Assembly: GCF_003477885.1 (NCBI RefSeq)
Contig: NZ_QUEE01000013.1
Location: 1 to 64,000 of the forward strand
Direction of reading: 5' to 3'
DNA: 64,000 nucleotides
Source of the DNA: Lachnotalea sp. AF33-28
Lineage (GTDB): Bacteria > Bacillota > Clostridia > Lachnospirales > Lachnospiraceae
The position numbers and the translations under genes were made by a program. Positions within the stretch are counted from its first letter, which is position 1. Each line of letters starts with the position of its first letter. Under the pieces are notes generated by a model. The model was not told the origin of the DNA. It made no database searches and worked only from the letters and a program-made list of their open reading frames with translations. Shown here piece after piece: positions 33,951 to 43,435 of the stretch.

Positions 33951-36056
33951 ATGAAAAGAGGAAATAAGAACCGGGCTGCTGCTTTTGTTTCTGCAACGTT
34001 AGTCGCATTATCGCTGGTGGCTTTCATTTATATAAATCAGCTTACCAAAACGACAGATGCTTCGGTTGTCGCATCGATGCAGGAATTATCCAGACATGAT
34101 ATGCAGAACATCCAAAGTGAACTGGAGAGCTCGTGGGATTCACTATCCGCGGTTTACATCAGAACTATGGCAAGCCGGTGCGGCACTATACAGGAAATTT
34201 GCGGCCGCTTAAATTTGGAGCAAATTTCCAATATATTCAATACGATTTATTTAGTTGATTCCAATGGGAATACATACTCCGGCGCAAATGTGGTAAAAAA
34301 TGAAAGTGAAAAGGAGTACGTGATGCCTTTGCTCTCGGGTCAGCAGAAAATTGTCATGCGTTATGACAATGTGGATGTGTTGGAAGCAATCACAGAAAGT
34401 CTTGTATATGGTGTCTTGTGCGAGCCGTTTGAGGTGGAGGGCATCCGGTTTATCGGGATCATAGGCTTTTCAAAGATCAGCCTGATGGCGGAGCGCCTGA
34501 AAATCGACAGTTTTGACGGGAGAGGCTACACCGGTATCATCGATATAGACGGAAATTACGTCGTGAACCGCGACCGCAGTGCGGGAATCGGGAAAATTGA
34601 CAACTACTTTGACCAGTTACGGAAACGAGCGAACCTGTCGGATCAGGAGATTTCGGACATCATCGACCGGCTGAGACAGGAGGAAGAATTTCTGCTGCAC
34701 TTCAATTATTCGGATCAGGGAGCGCAGGTGGTATCCTTCATCCCAATGCCCGGCACAACATGGAGCATCGTTTTGACGGTTCCCCGGGAAGTGTTCCGTG
34801 AACAGACACAGCAGTTTGTATTTATGACAGCTGTAATGCTTGTGGTCGTCGTGATCGTTTTGTGCCTGATGACGCTTGTAATTATCCGTATTTCCCTGAT
34901 CTCCGCAACGGCAAAAGCGGAAGCGAAATCCCGCGGAGAGTTTCTTTCAAATATGAGCCATGAGATCCGCACGCCGCTCAACGGAATTATTGGCTTAAAC
35001 CATCTGATGCAGCAGAACACACAGTATCCTGATAAGCTGGCGGAATATCTTAGAAAATCTGATTCAACTGCAAAATACCTGCTTTCCCTCGTCAACGATA
35101 TTCTGGATATGTCAAAATTGCAGTCTGACAAAATGGTGCTGGTGCCAAAGCCATTTTCCGTCAAGGATCTGATCTCTACGACTGAATCCCTGATACGCAG
35201 CCGTATGGAGGATAAGAGGATTGACTTCCGGGTCGAAACCGATATTATTTGTTCCGACCTTGTGGGAGACGACATAAGGATCGAACAGATCCTCGTTAAT
35301 ATACTGGTAAATGCAGCCAAATTTACGCCGGATGGCGGCCGTGTTATCATGCGGGTGTTCCAGTCGGCCGAAGACGGCAGAATATCGACGACCTATCAGG
35401 TAGAGGACACCGGCTGCGGCATGAGCGAGGAATTCCGGCGGAAGATATTCGACCCATTCAGCCAGGAACACAGCGGCATTTCCCAGGGCAGCCAGGGGAC
35501 CGGGCTTGGGATGTCCATCAGTTTCCTGCTTGCGAAGCAGATGGGCGGCACGCTGGACGTAACAAGCCGGCTGGGCAAGGGCAGCTGCTTTACCTTTCGT
35601 GTGACGTCAGAGACAGCCCGGAAAGATTCGGTCGGTGAGGTGGCCGCTGACAGCGTGCTTAAAGTTTGCAGCAGCGGGAAAAAACTGCGTATTTTAGTTG
35701 CTGAGGATAATGAGCTGAACGCGGAAATTCTCATGGAAATTCTGGACACATCGGGCTTTGCCGCAGTCCGTGCGGCGGATGGCGGCGAGGCTGTCGAACT
35801 GTTTGAAAGATCGGCACCATATGAGTTTGATATTATCCTCATGGATTTGCAAATGCCCGTGTATAATGGCTTTGAGGCGACAAAGCTCATCCGCAGACTG
35901 AATCGCCCGGATGCAAAGACAGTGCTCATCTATGCCTGCACAGCCAATACATTCAGGGAAGATCAGGATCAGGCGCAGGAAGCCGGGATGAACGGGTTTA
36001 TTGCTAAACCGATTGACGTAAACAAGTTGATGCAGAAGCTTGGAATGGGAAAGTAA
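33951..36056 (+). CDS. Membrane hybrid histidine kinase with C-terminal receiver
   Basis: About 701 residues from the ATG at 33951 (GGAGG five bases upstream; the ATG at 33939 lies in the box itself). TM1 (about 8-28) and TM2 (about 292-318, 'VMLVVVVIVLCLMTLVI') flank an extracellular sensor of about 260 residues of dCache-like pattern. The cytoplasmic part has HisKA 'FLSNMSHEIRTPLNGI' (His about 336), HATPase 'NILVNAAKFTPDGG' and 'GTGLGMS', and a receiver 'ILVAEDNELNAEIL' with the phospho-acceptor in 'IILMDLQMP' (about 630) and 'AKPIDV'. No DNA-binding output domain exists, so a separate regulator is needed. The binding-protein gene starts 12 bp later, suggesting that it feeds ligand to the sensor. 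Confidence 0.85.
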   Translation: MKRGNKNRAAAFVSATLVALSLVAFIYINQLTKTTDASVVASMQELSRHDMQNIQSELESSWDSLSAVYIRTMASRCGTIQEICGRLNLEQISNIFNTIYLVDSNGNTYSGANVVKNESEKEYVMPLLSGQQKIVMRYDNVDVLEAITESLVYGVLCEPFEVEGIRFIGIIGFSKISLMAERLKIDSFDGRGYTGIIDIDGNYVVNRDRSAGIGKIDNYFDQLRKRANLSDQEISDIIDRLRQEEEFLLHFNYSDQGAQVVSFIPMPGTTWSIVLTVPREVFREQTQQFVFMTAVMLVVVVIVLCLMTLVIIRISLISATAKAEAKSRGEFLSNMSHEIRTPLNGIIGLNHLMQQNTQYPDKLAEYLRKSDSTAKYLLSLVNDILDMSKLQSDKMVLVPKPFSVKDLISTTESLIRSRMEDKRIDFRVETDIICSDLVGDDIRIEQILVNILVNAAKFTPDGGRVIMRVFQSAEDGRISTTYQVEDTGCGMSEEFRRKIFDPFSQEHSGISQGSQGTGLGMSISFLLAKQMGGTLDVTSRLGKGSCFTFRVTSETARKDSVGEVAADSVLKVCSSGKKLRILVAEDNELNAEILMEILDTSGFAAVRAADGGEAVELFERSAPYEFDIILMDLQMPVYNGFEATKLIRRLNRPDAKTVLIYACTANTFREDQDQAQEAGMNGFIAKPIDVNKLMQKLGMGK

Positions 36057-36068
36057 AGGAGAGCAGAA

Positions 36069-37397
36069 ATGAAAAAATGGAGACGGCTTCTCATGGGAGG
36101 AATATCCCTGTTTATATTCCTGGGGGCACTGGCCGGATGCGCGCCCCGGGAAGCGGAGAAGAGAGCGAGTAAGCTGATAGTAAAGCTTCCTCCGCTGACG
36201 GTGGCCAACGCTGATACAGGCATTACCGATTTTTATGACGTGTTGATCCAGGCAGGCAAGGAGTTCGCCGCTCAGTATACAGACAATGACGTTACGGTAG
36301 AGGTTATAAAATTCGGCTACACAGAGGAGGACGAATATATCGCGGGGTGCTTCGATACGGATAACGCTGTGGACGTTTTATTTGAGGGATATTTCAACAT
36401 GGCAGGATATATTCATACGGGCCGAGTAGTACCGCTGGATGATATCCTCACGGATGAAATACGGGCCGACGTTGATGATACACTTTGGAAGATGAGCCAG
36501 GTGGACGGCAAGATTTATATGCTGCCCTATTACAGCCTTCAAAACACGCTTATTTATAACAAGGACCTGTTCCGTCAGTGCGGGCTGGCGGAGTACATTG
36601 GAGCGGATGATACGATCCAGAGCTGGACGCCCGAGGAGTGGGAACACATCCTGTCCGCATTAGCGGAAAAACTTCCCGAGATGACCTACCCCATGCTGAT
36701 GTACGCCAAGAATGACCAGGGCGACACACATATCATGACACTGCTGCGCAGCAAGGGCAGCGCCTTCTTTGATGAAAACGGCCGTTTTAACATCAACACG
36801 GCGGAGGGCATCGCCGCTTTGCAATGGATTGCAGAATCCTACAAAAAGGGGTATTTCCCACCCGGCTGTGAGAACATGGAGATAATTGACTGTAACGCAC
36901 TGTTCGCAAATAACCAGCTTGCCATACATATGGCAAACAGCGCCACGATGATCAATGAGGATATGACCTCGGCAGGAATCGCCAATTTCCCCAGCCTGGA
37001 CGGGAAAGGTTATAATACATCGTTTGTCACTGGCTTTGAGGTCTTTGATAATGGGGACCCGGAGAAGGTGCGGATCGCCAAGGATTTCCTTCGCTATTTT
37101 ATGTCCAGCGAGGAACTTATGAATTATGCACAGATAGGTATCCCGGCCAGCAACGCTACGGCGGAACGTGTGAGCCGGCATATTTTTATGCAGGAGGCCT
37201 ATACTGCCAATATGGCCAACACAGTGGATTTTACCGCAAACAATCCCAATTGGCGCGGGGTGCGTGACATATTTTATATACATATCCATGAACTGCTTGC
37301 CGGAACCATAACGCCGCAGGAGGCAGCCGAGGCGATTGATGCGGATTGCAACGCGGCGATTGATGCGGGCTGGGCAAACAGTAAGCTGCACGAATAA
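36069..37397 (+). CDS. Extracellular solute-binding lipoprotein, no transporter genes nearby
   Basis: 442 residues. A basic start and hydrophobic stretch end in the lipobox 'LGALAGC', so it should be a membrane-anchored lipoprotein. The mature part follows the family-1 sugar-binding plan: 'GKEFAAQYTDNDVTVEVI', 'QVDGKIYMLPYYS', 'NTLIYNKDLFRQCG', and a late 'GFEVFDNGDPEKVRIAKDFLRYF'. Normally such genes sit beside two permeases. Here the partner is the hybrid kinase 12 bp upstream and a terminator follows, so a sensing role is likely. AAAGGAG precedes the ATG. Confidence 0.83.
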   Translation: MKKWRRLLMGGISLFIFLGALAGCAPREAEKRASKLIVKLPPLTVANADTGITDFYDVLIQAGKEFAAQYTDNDVTVEVIKFGYTEEDEYIAGCFDTDNAVDVLFEGYFNMAGYIHTGRVVPLDDILTDEIRADVDDTLWKMSQVDGKIYMLPYYSLQNTLIYNKDLFRQCGLAEYIGADDTIQSWTPEEWEHILSALAEKLPEMTYPMLMYAKNDQGDTHIMTLLRSKGSAFFDENGRFNINTAEGIAALQWIAESYKKGYFPPGCENMEIIDCNALFANNQLAIHMANSATMINEDMTSAGIANFPSLDGKGYNTSFVTGFEVFDNGDPEKVRIAKDFLRYFMSSEELMNYAQIGIPASNATAERVSRHIFMQEAYTANMANTVDFTANNPNWRGVRDIFYIHIHELLAGTITPQEAAEAIDADCNAAIDAGWANSKLHE

Positions 37398-37408
37398 ACA
37401 GGAGGTTC

Positions 37409-37449
37409 AAAACAGGGGCTGCCACACAGTGTGACAGCCCCTGTTTTGT
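37409..37449. terminator. Bidirectional terminator between SBP and LacI genes
   Basis: AAAACAGGGGCTG (37409-37421) pairs perfectly with CAGCCCCTGTTTT (37435-37447); the loop contains a small ACA/TGT stem. A-rich and T-rich flanks on the two sides serve the two convergent genes. Confidence 0.85.
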
Positions 37450-37461
37450 TCCGCAGTGTTT

Positions 37462-38460
37462 TTAAGTGGTTCCGCGTATTACCAGATCCGGCTTCAGAGC
37501 GATCTGCTGCGGAACTGCATCGCCGTTTTTCATGCGGCTCATCAGTACGCGCACAGCGATGCTGATCATATCTTCCAGCGGGTTTTCGATTGTGGTGAGC
37601 CCGCGGTGTATGTAGCCGGACATAATGATGTTGTCAAAGCCCATGATGGCGATATCGTCCGGGACCTTAAGCCCCTCTTCGTCGATGGCTTTGAGCGCGC
37701 CGACCGCCATCTGATCATAGCTGGCGAAGATCGCGTCGGGACGCTTGGGCATTAAAAGCAGCTGCTTCATGCAGTCATATCCGCCTTCTTCCGCCCTGGA
37801 CGGGCTTATGCGGATAAACTCTTCTATAATTGGATTCCCGATCTCGCGCATCACCTGGCGGAATGCCAGCAGCCTGCCGCGCGTCATTTCCTCACCGATA
37901 AAACCGATCCTGGTATAACCCCGGCTTGCCAGATACTCCACGCCCGTCCGAATTCCCCTGGTCTCATCCACGTAGATGGAGTCGTAATCCATGTGCGGGT
38001 TATACTGCGTGGTGATAAACATGGCGGGGATGCGGGTGCGGTGCAGGGCCTGATATACTTCTTCGGTGATCTGCTCCGCATCATCCGCTACAATGAGCAG
38101 GCAGCGGATATCCGTCTTTTCAAATCCCAGTATGTGACGTATCAGCGTATCCTTATCAAAACCGCTTAAGCGCAGCAGCACGGAATAGTGCTGCCTGGCA
38201 AAATGGTCGGATGCGATGTGGACCAGATTGGAGTAATAGCCGGAATTGATTTCCGGTACGATGATCCCCACATCCTCCCAGAGACTGTCTTTCTTTCCTT
38301 CCATCCTACGCGCTTTATGCTTTGTATAATTCTGTTCGTCCGCAATTCTCTGAATCCTAAGGCGCTGTTCCGGACTGATTCTGGGATCATTGTTCAGAGC
38401 GCGTGAAGCGGTAGATGTACTGACATTGGCAATCCCGGCAATTTCCTTTAATGTAATCAT
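37462..38460 (-). CDS. LacI-family transcriptional regulator
   Basis: 332 residues. The N-terminal helix-turn-helix 'TLKEIAGIANVSTSTASRAL' and hinge are followed by a periplasmic-binding-like sugar domain with 'VGIIVPEINSGYYSNLV', 'AMFITTQYNP', 'YTRIGFIGEE' and 'DDIAIMGFDNI'. It is transcribed away from the large carbohydrate operon that starts at 38982, so it is the obvious candidate regulator of that operon and of itself. The 520-bp gap holds repeated TGTGCAAAAAA and ATTGCA boxes that could be its sites. The ligand is probably a sugar or sugar phosphate from that pathway. AGGGGGT precedes the ATG. Confidence 0.9.
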   Translation of the reverse strand: MITLKEIAGIANVSTSTASRALNNDPRISPEQRLRIQRIADEQNYTKHKARRMEGKKDSLWEDVGIIVPEINSGYYSNLVHIASDHFARQHYSVLLRLSGFDKDTLIRHILGFEKTDIRCLLIVADDAEQITEEVYQALHRTRIPAMFITTQYNPHMDYDSIYVDETRGIRTGVEYLASRGYTRIGFIGEEMTRGRLLAFRQVMREIGNPIIEEFIRISPSRAEEGGYDCMKQLLLMPKRPDAIFASYDQMAVGALKAIDEEGLKVPDDIAIMGFDNIIMSGYIHRGLTTIENPLEDMISIAVRVLMSRMKNGDAVPQQIALKPDLVIRGTT

Positions 38461-38981
38461 AGGCTACCCCCTGTTCCGCGGCTTCCCGATCCGCAGCAAG
38501 GGCGGTATGCGGGGACAAAACCGAGGATATTTGGTATATTCCGAATGCAAAATTGCATGATATAACTTTATAATAGCCCATTAACAGAAAAAAGTCACTA
38601 GTATTTGTGCAAAAAAATATTTATTTTTTGAATAAAATACCTGAGGGGGAGTATTTGCAGCATCCGGATTGGATCATAGAGAATATCAAAACCGGCGGAA
38701 TCAGGTATATTTACATCCAAACAGCTCAATTGCGCATGAATTGCACTGCTATTACAAAAAACGGGAAAAACATAGAAAAATAATGTGCAAAAAATATGCA
38801 ATTATATATTGACATATGTGCAAAAAAGGTATATAGTCATGGTGGAAGGTTGAGAAAACTATATTAAAAGAATAAAAATGAGCGTTGGATGATGAAAATT
38901 GCATAAAATTGCACAAAGAAAACAGGCTCTGCAGGCAGCAACAGAAGCGGGGGAGAAAAGCTTCGGAATCAGGAGGGGAAG
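38461..38981 (+). promoter_or_regulatory. Control region of carbohydrate operon
   Basis: The promoter for the operon is TTGACA (38809-38814), 17-bp spacer, TATAGT (38832-38837). Three exact TGTGCAAAAAA boxes lie at 38606-38616, 38784-38794 and 38817-38827, the last inside the promoter spacer. Opposite-facing AATTGCAT or AATTGCAC boxes are near 38543, 38728 and 38890-38912. A LacI protein binding in the spacer would block transcription. The leader from -10 to the first ATG is about 145 nt. Confidence 0.6.
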
Positions 38982-40349
38982 ATGAAAGACATCAAAAAAG
39001 CAGGATTTATCTGTTTTGGGGAAGTGAATACGCCGTATGAGCGTCTGGCGATGAAACATGACCGGGCGGTGGAGCTGCTTCGCCATATGGATATAGAGCT
39101 GGAGGATGCGGGTATCGTGGTGGATGACCCGGAGTATAAGACGGCGGATGCCGCCGGCAGCAAGCTGGAAAGCGCAAAGATCTGCTGCCTGATCGTCTGC
39201 GTGGCCGGATGGATACCTTCTCATGCGGTGATCCGTACGGTTGACCGTTTCCGCCATATTCCGATGCTGCTGTGGGGAATGTGCGGCTGGACGGAGAACG
39301 GTCATATTGTGACCACGGCGGATCAGGCCGGAACCACAGCGCTAAGGCCTCTTTTTGAAGAAATGGGATACCGTTATTCCTACATATACAGTTCGATGGA
39401 TCAGGGCGATCCGGCGGACAGGATTCAGGCGTTTGTCAATGCATCCTATGCGCTGCAGAGAATGAGAGGAGCGAAGATCGGCTCCATGGGATACCGGGAT
39501 ATGCTCCTTTACGGAACACAGTGCGACGGTACGTCCCTCCGGTCGGTGCTGGGCATTGAGCTGGAACCGTTTGAGATGCTGGAGATGGTGCAGAACCTGG
39601 ATAAGCTCTCCCAGCCTGAAGTGGACAAATGGAAGGACTATGTAAACGTCAGCTGGCGTATTTTAAACAGGACCTCCCAGGTGGATGAAACTGTGGAACG
39701 CGGCGTCCGCTATGCGCTGGCTATCGGAAGGAAGGTGGAGGAGAGAGGCTTTGATGCGGTCACGCTGCTGGATGTGGACGGCATGAAGAAACTGGCCGGA
39801 TTTCCGCCCGCCATGGTGTTTATGCTGCTGAACCGTATGTACGGAGTGCAGGTAATACCGGAAAACGATATTTTAGGGGCGGCCACACAGATGATGCTGG
39901 GATTCGCTGTCGGAGAGACCGTTCCCTACTTGGAATATTATGAGTTTTTTAAAGATCATCTTCTGGCCGGCGTTCCGGATTTTATACCTGAAGCCGCGGC
40001 GGAGGGACCGGTGACCATGCTGCCGGCGGCCTTTGGACTGCTTAATTCCTCCCTGTTAAATGTATCAAAGGTAAAAACGGGATATGTGACCTGCTCCAGA
40101 CTCCTTTACCGCAAGGGAAGATACGGCATGCACTTTTACACCGGAGAGGCGAAGTGCCCGCCTGCCTGGGAGGAATGCGGATGGGATGCCCCGGCGCCGC
40201 AGCTGCCAAGCCTTGCAATTTATCCCGATTCCTGTACGGTGGAGGAATTCGCGGCTAAGGTCGGAGGGCAGCATACCATTGTAAGTTATGGAAATCATGC
40301 AGACCTGATCAGGACTATGTGCGGCCTGGCGGATATAGAAATCCTGTGA
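38982..40349 (+). CDS. L-fucose/L-arabinose isomerase-like sugar isomerase
   Basis: 455 residues that follow the FucI/AraA fold: an N-terminal Rossmann-like part with 'KICCLIVCVAGWIPSHAVI' and 'PMLLWGMCGWTENG', the central 'GSMGYRDMLLYGTQCDG', and the C-terminal 'DILGAATQMMLGFAVGE', 'YVTCSRLLYRKGRYGMHFYTGEA' and 'HTIVSYGNHADL'. Family members interconvert aldoses and ketoses with a divalent metal. The sequence is clearly shorter and more divergent than true FucI, so the substrate is open. AGGAGGGG precedes the ATG. It is the first gene of the LacI-controlled operon and 57 bp ahead of the kinase that would phosphorylate its product. Confidence 0.78.
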   Translation: MKDIKKAGFICFGEVNTPYERLAMKHDRAVELLRHMDIELEDAGIVVDDPEYKTADAAGSKLESAKICCLIVCVAGWIPSHAVIRTVDRFRHIPMLLWGMCGWTENGHIVTTADQAGTTALRPLFEEMGYRYSYIYSSMDQGDPADRIQAFVNASYALQRMRGAKIGSMGYRDMLLYGTQCDGTSLRSVLGIELEPFEMLEMVQNLDKLSQPEVDKWKDYVNVSWRILNRTSQVDETVERGVRYALAIGRKVEERGFDAVTLLDVDGMKKLAGFPPAMVFMLLNRMYGVQVIPENDILGAATQMMLGFAVGETVPYLEYYEFFKDHLLAGVPDFIPEAAAEGPVTMLPAAFGLLNSSLLNVSKVKTGYVTCSRLLYRKGRYGMHFYTGEAKCPPAWEECGWDAPAPQLPSLAIYPDSCTVEEFAAKVGGQHTIVSYGNHADLIRTMCGLADIEIL

Positions 40350-40406
40350 TGCCTGACCGAATGTGTTCACGGTCATTGCACCGGGACAAATCGGAGGAGA
40401 ACAAAT

Positions 40407-41924
40407 ATGGCGCGTTACTTACTGGGGATAGATGCGGGTACGACTTCTTTTAAAATGGCGCTTTTTACGGAAGAAGGAACAGCCGTACATATTGTAAAAG
40501 AGGAATATGTCCTCCTCACCCCGAAAAACGGCTGGGTGGAGTATGAGGCGGAGAATTACTGGACGCTGTTTTGCAGGCTGCTTCACCGGCTGATCCTGGA
40601 AAGCAAAGTGAATCCTGAAGAGATTCTGGCGCTCTCCATCAGCAGCCAGGGAGAGACCTTGATCTGTCTGGATGAGGACGGACAGCCGCTTATGAACGCC
40701 ATCGTATGGCTGGATAACCGTTCGGAAAAAGAAGCGGATGAGATCCGTTCCCGTTTCGGCAGGCGGGCGGTATACGAAAAGAGCGGGCAGGGGGATGTGA
40801 CGGCCACCTGGCCGGCGACCAAGATTTTATGGCTTAGAAAGAACCGGCCGGATGTGTTTATGAAGACACAGAAATACATGCTGCTGGAGGATTATCTGAT
40901 CTTTAGGCTTACCGGAAGCTGTGTCTGTGAGGAAAACCTCTGGGCTTCGTCCCTTCTGTACGATATCAACCAGGATTGTTGGTGGGAAGAAATGCTCGGA
41001 TTTCTGGGCATCACGAAGAACCAGCTCCCCATAAGAAAAGCCTGTGGGCAGCCGGTGGGACCTGTGACGAAACAGGCGGCGGACGGAACCGGGCTTGCAC
41101 CCGGCACCCTGGTCGTGACGGGCGCATTGGACCAGACCTGCGGAGCCGTCGGCTCCGGAAAGATATTTCCTGGAGAGGTGACGGAGACCACCGGTTCCTG
41201 CCTGGCGGTGAGCGCCAATCTGGAACATTTTATCCCTTATAGAGAGGGATTCCCGCTGACCTGTCAGAACCATGCCGTGAAAGGCAGATATACGATACTT
41301 TTATGGTCCCAGACGGCCGGAATGGTGCTGAAATGGTATGCCGGATGTTTTCTTAAGAAGGAGATGCAGGATGGGGAGAATATCTACAGGCTGATCGACC
41401 GGGAAGCGGAGAAGACGGCTGCCGGAAGCGAAGGGCTGCTGATGCTGCCGCATTTGAGCGGTGCGAGCAATCCGGAATACAATTCACGGGCCAGGGGCGT
41501 ATTCTACGGGATGACGCTGGGACATGAAAGAAAGCATTTCTCCAGAGCGATTCTGGAGTCGGTAGCCTACATGCTGCGCCGCAATGTGGAGCAGATTGAA
41601 GGGCTGGGGCAGAAGGTATCCGGCATCTACTCCATGGGAGGAGGAGCCGGGAGCGATATCTGGTGTCAGATCAAAGCGGATGTCATCGGGAAAAAGGTGG
41701 AGACGATACCGGAGAAGGAATGTGCGTGTCTGGGCGCAGCGATCCTGGCCGGTGTGGGAGCGGGTGTCTTTTGCGACATCGACAGCGCCGCCCGTAAGCT
41801 TTCCGGCGCCGGACGTTTGTTTATGCCGAAACAGGAAAACAGGGCGGTTTACGACAGCGCCTTTGCAGCTTACATTGACTTATATGATTCGCTTGTACCG
41901 ATGTTTCATAAATACGGCGGCTGA
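40407..41924 (+). CDS. FGGY-family carbohydrate kinase
   Basis: 505 residues. The ATPase-fold phosphate-binding strand 'LLGIDAGTTSFKMALF' opens the protein. 'IVWLDNRSEKEAD', 'TGALDQTCGAVGSG', 'MLPHLSGASNPEYN' and 'IYSMGGGAGSDIWCQIKADVIGKKVE' are the usual FGGY blocks, and the length is typical of xylulokinase- or ribulokinase-like enzymes. It should phosphorylate a ketose or polyol using ATP in the cytoplasm. Placed after the isomerase and ahead of a transaldolase-like enzyme, it probably makes the ketose phosphate that is later cleaved. GGAGGAG precedes the ATG. The specific sugar cannot be read out. Confidence 0.88.
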   Translation: MARYLLGIDAGTTSFKMALFTEEGTAVHIVKEEYVLLTPKNGWVEYEAENYWTLFCRLLHRLILESKVNPEEILALSISSQGETLICLDEDGQPLMNAIVWLDNRSEKEADEIRSRFGRRAVYEKSGQGDVTATWPATKILWLRKNRPDVFMKTQKYMLLEDYLIFRLTGSCVCEENLWASSLLYDINQDCWWEEMLGFLGITKNQLPIRKACGQPVGPVTKQAADGTGLAPGTLVVTGALDQTCGAVGSGKIFPGEVTETTGSCLAVSANLEHFIPYREGFPLTCQNHAVKGRYTILLWSQTAGMVLKWYAGCFLKKEMQDGENIYRLIDREAEKTAAGSEGLLMLPHLSGASNPEYNSRARGVFYGMTLGHERKHFSRAILESVAYMLRRNVEQIEGLGQKVSGIYSMGGGAGSDIWCQIKADVIGKKVETIPEKECACLGAAILAGVGAGVFCDIDSAARKLSGAGRLFMPKQENRAVYDSAFAAYIDLYDSLVPMFHKYGG

Positions 41925-41948
41925 CAGCGATTTTGTAAATGAGGAGAA

Positions 41949-43412
41949 ATGATGGAGAGAAAAATGCGGATAGGCTGGGCCTACACCGACATAACACCGG
42001 ACAGACCGGTTTACCTGGCCGGCCAGATGTATGTGAGAGTCAGCAGATATGTGCACGATCCGATCACCGCTTCCGCGATAGCGCTGGAAAACGGGGAGGA
42101 GCAGGCTGTTTTTGTATCCATGGATACGGTGGCCGTGCCGGATTTCCTGACCGGTGAGATACGGCGCAGGCTGGCGGATAAAGGTGGGCCGAATCCGGAT
42201 AGGGTGAGCCTTTGTGCGACACACACCCATACTTCCAGCCGTTTCAGTGTGGTGGGCAATGAGACTCTGATCAGGCATATGGGCCGTGACCGGATTGAGG
42301 AACCTAAGGCGCCGGATAACATTCTCTGCGGAGAAGAAGGAAAGAACTATCTGGCGGAGCGGATTGAACGCCTGATCATGGATGCGTGGGAGAGCCGCCG
42401 TGAAGGGTTCGTGGGGACCGCGCAGGATTATGCGGTGGTCGGATTTAACCGCCGGCCGGTATTTTCAACTGAGAGCGGCGAAGAGGCCAGGATGTATGGG
42501 GACTGTTCCAAAGAGGATTTCCTGCGGTTTGAAGGAACAGTCGACCATTCAGTAAATGTGCTGTATACCTGGGATGAAGAAGGAAAGCTCACCGGAGCGG
42601 CGGTCAATGTCCCCTGCCCGGCTCAGGTGATGGAGCTGCATTATTTTATATCGGCAGATTACTGGCATTATGCCAGAAAACATATCAGAGAAAAGCTCGG
42701 AGATATTTTTATCTTGCCGCTGTGCGGAGCGGCGGGTGATCAGAATCCGCTGGATCTGGTCCGCATCAGCAAGGATAACGGAGAGGAACTTAAAGCGTGG
42801 AGCGCTCAGGCCGGAGAGGTATTCCGCAACATTGATATGAGCGCCTGCTGTGAGGATATCGGAGAACGGATTGCGGAGGCAGTCGTGAGAGGATACCGCC
42901 AGGCCGCACAGATGAGGCATAACCGTCCTGTGTTCCGGCACAGCATCGTACATGCGAACCTTCCGCTTAGAACCGTGACGGAGGCGGAATATGCACAGGC
43001 GGAGAAAGTCATTGAGGAATACCGTGACCGGTTCGATGGGCATAATCGGATGAAAATTGAGGATCAGCTGAAGCTGTACGGTCCTCTGGGAGTGGCAGAT
43101 CGGTATGTGATGCAGCAGAAGGGAAGTATTTATCCTGCCGAGCTGCATGTGCTGCGGCTGCAGGATACGGCGATTGTGACACAGCCGTTTGAACTGTTTG
43201 TGGAGTATGGGCTGCGCATACGGGCGGCCTGCAGGGCAAGAAAAGTCCTGCATGTGCAGCTGTGCAACGGATACGCGGATTATCTTCCCACCCGCGCGGC
43301 TGTTTTAGGCGGTTCTTACAGCAGTGAACCGGCATCCACCAATGTGGGGCCTGAGGGCGGCGATCTGCTGACCTCGGTATTAATAAAGGAAGCAAATAGT
43401 TTATTTGCATAA
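41949..43412 (+). CDS. Neutral-ceramidase-like N-terminal domain protein
   Basis: 487 residues. 'RIGWAYTDITPDRPVYLAG', 'AVFVSMDTVAVP', 'VSLCATHTHTSS' and 'LPLCGAAGDQNPL' resemble the metal-binding N-terminal domain of neutral/alkaline ceramidases, which bacteria also carry in carbohydrate loci. The H-T-H motif and G-D would bind zinc. There is no signal peptide, so a lipid substrate is unlikely. A hydrolase acting on an amide- or ester-linked sugar derivative fits the operon better, but that is inference. GAGGAGAA precedes the first ATG. It starts 24 bp after the kinase and ends 23 bp before the YjbQ gene. Confidence 0.72.
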   Translation: MMERKMRIGWAYTDITPDRPVYLAGQMYVRVSRYVHDPITASAIALENGEEQAVFVSMDTVAVPDFLTGEIRRRLADKGGPNPDRVSLCATHTHTSSRFSVVGNETLIRHMGRDRIEEPKAPDNILCGEEGKNYLAERIERLIMDAWESRREGFVGTAQDYAVVGFNRRPVFSTESGEEARMYGDCSKEDFLRFEGTVDHSVNVLYTWDEEGKLTGAAVNVPCPAQVMELHYFISADYWHYARKHIREKLGDIFILPLCGAAGDQNPLDLVRISKDNGEELKAWSAQAGEVFRNIDMSACCEDIGERIAEAVVRGYRQAAQMRHNRPVFRHSIVHANLPLRTVTEAEYAQAEKVIEEYRDRFDGHNRMKIEDQLKLYGPLGVADRYVMQQKGSIYPAELHVLRLQDTAIVTQPFELFVEYGLRIRAACRARKVLHVQLCNGYADYLPTRAAVLGGSYSSEPASTNVGPEGGDLLTSVLIKEANSLFA

Positions 43413-43435
43413 AAAGAAAAAGAGGAGACAAAACA

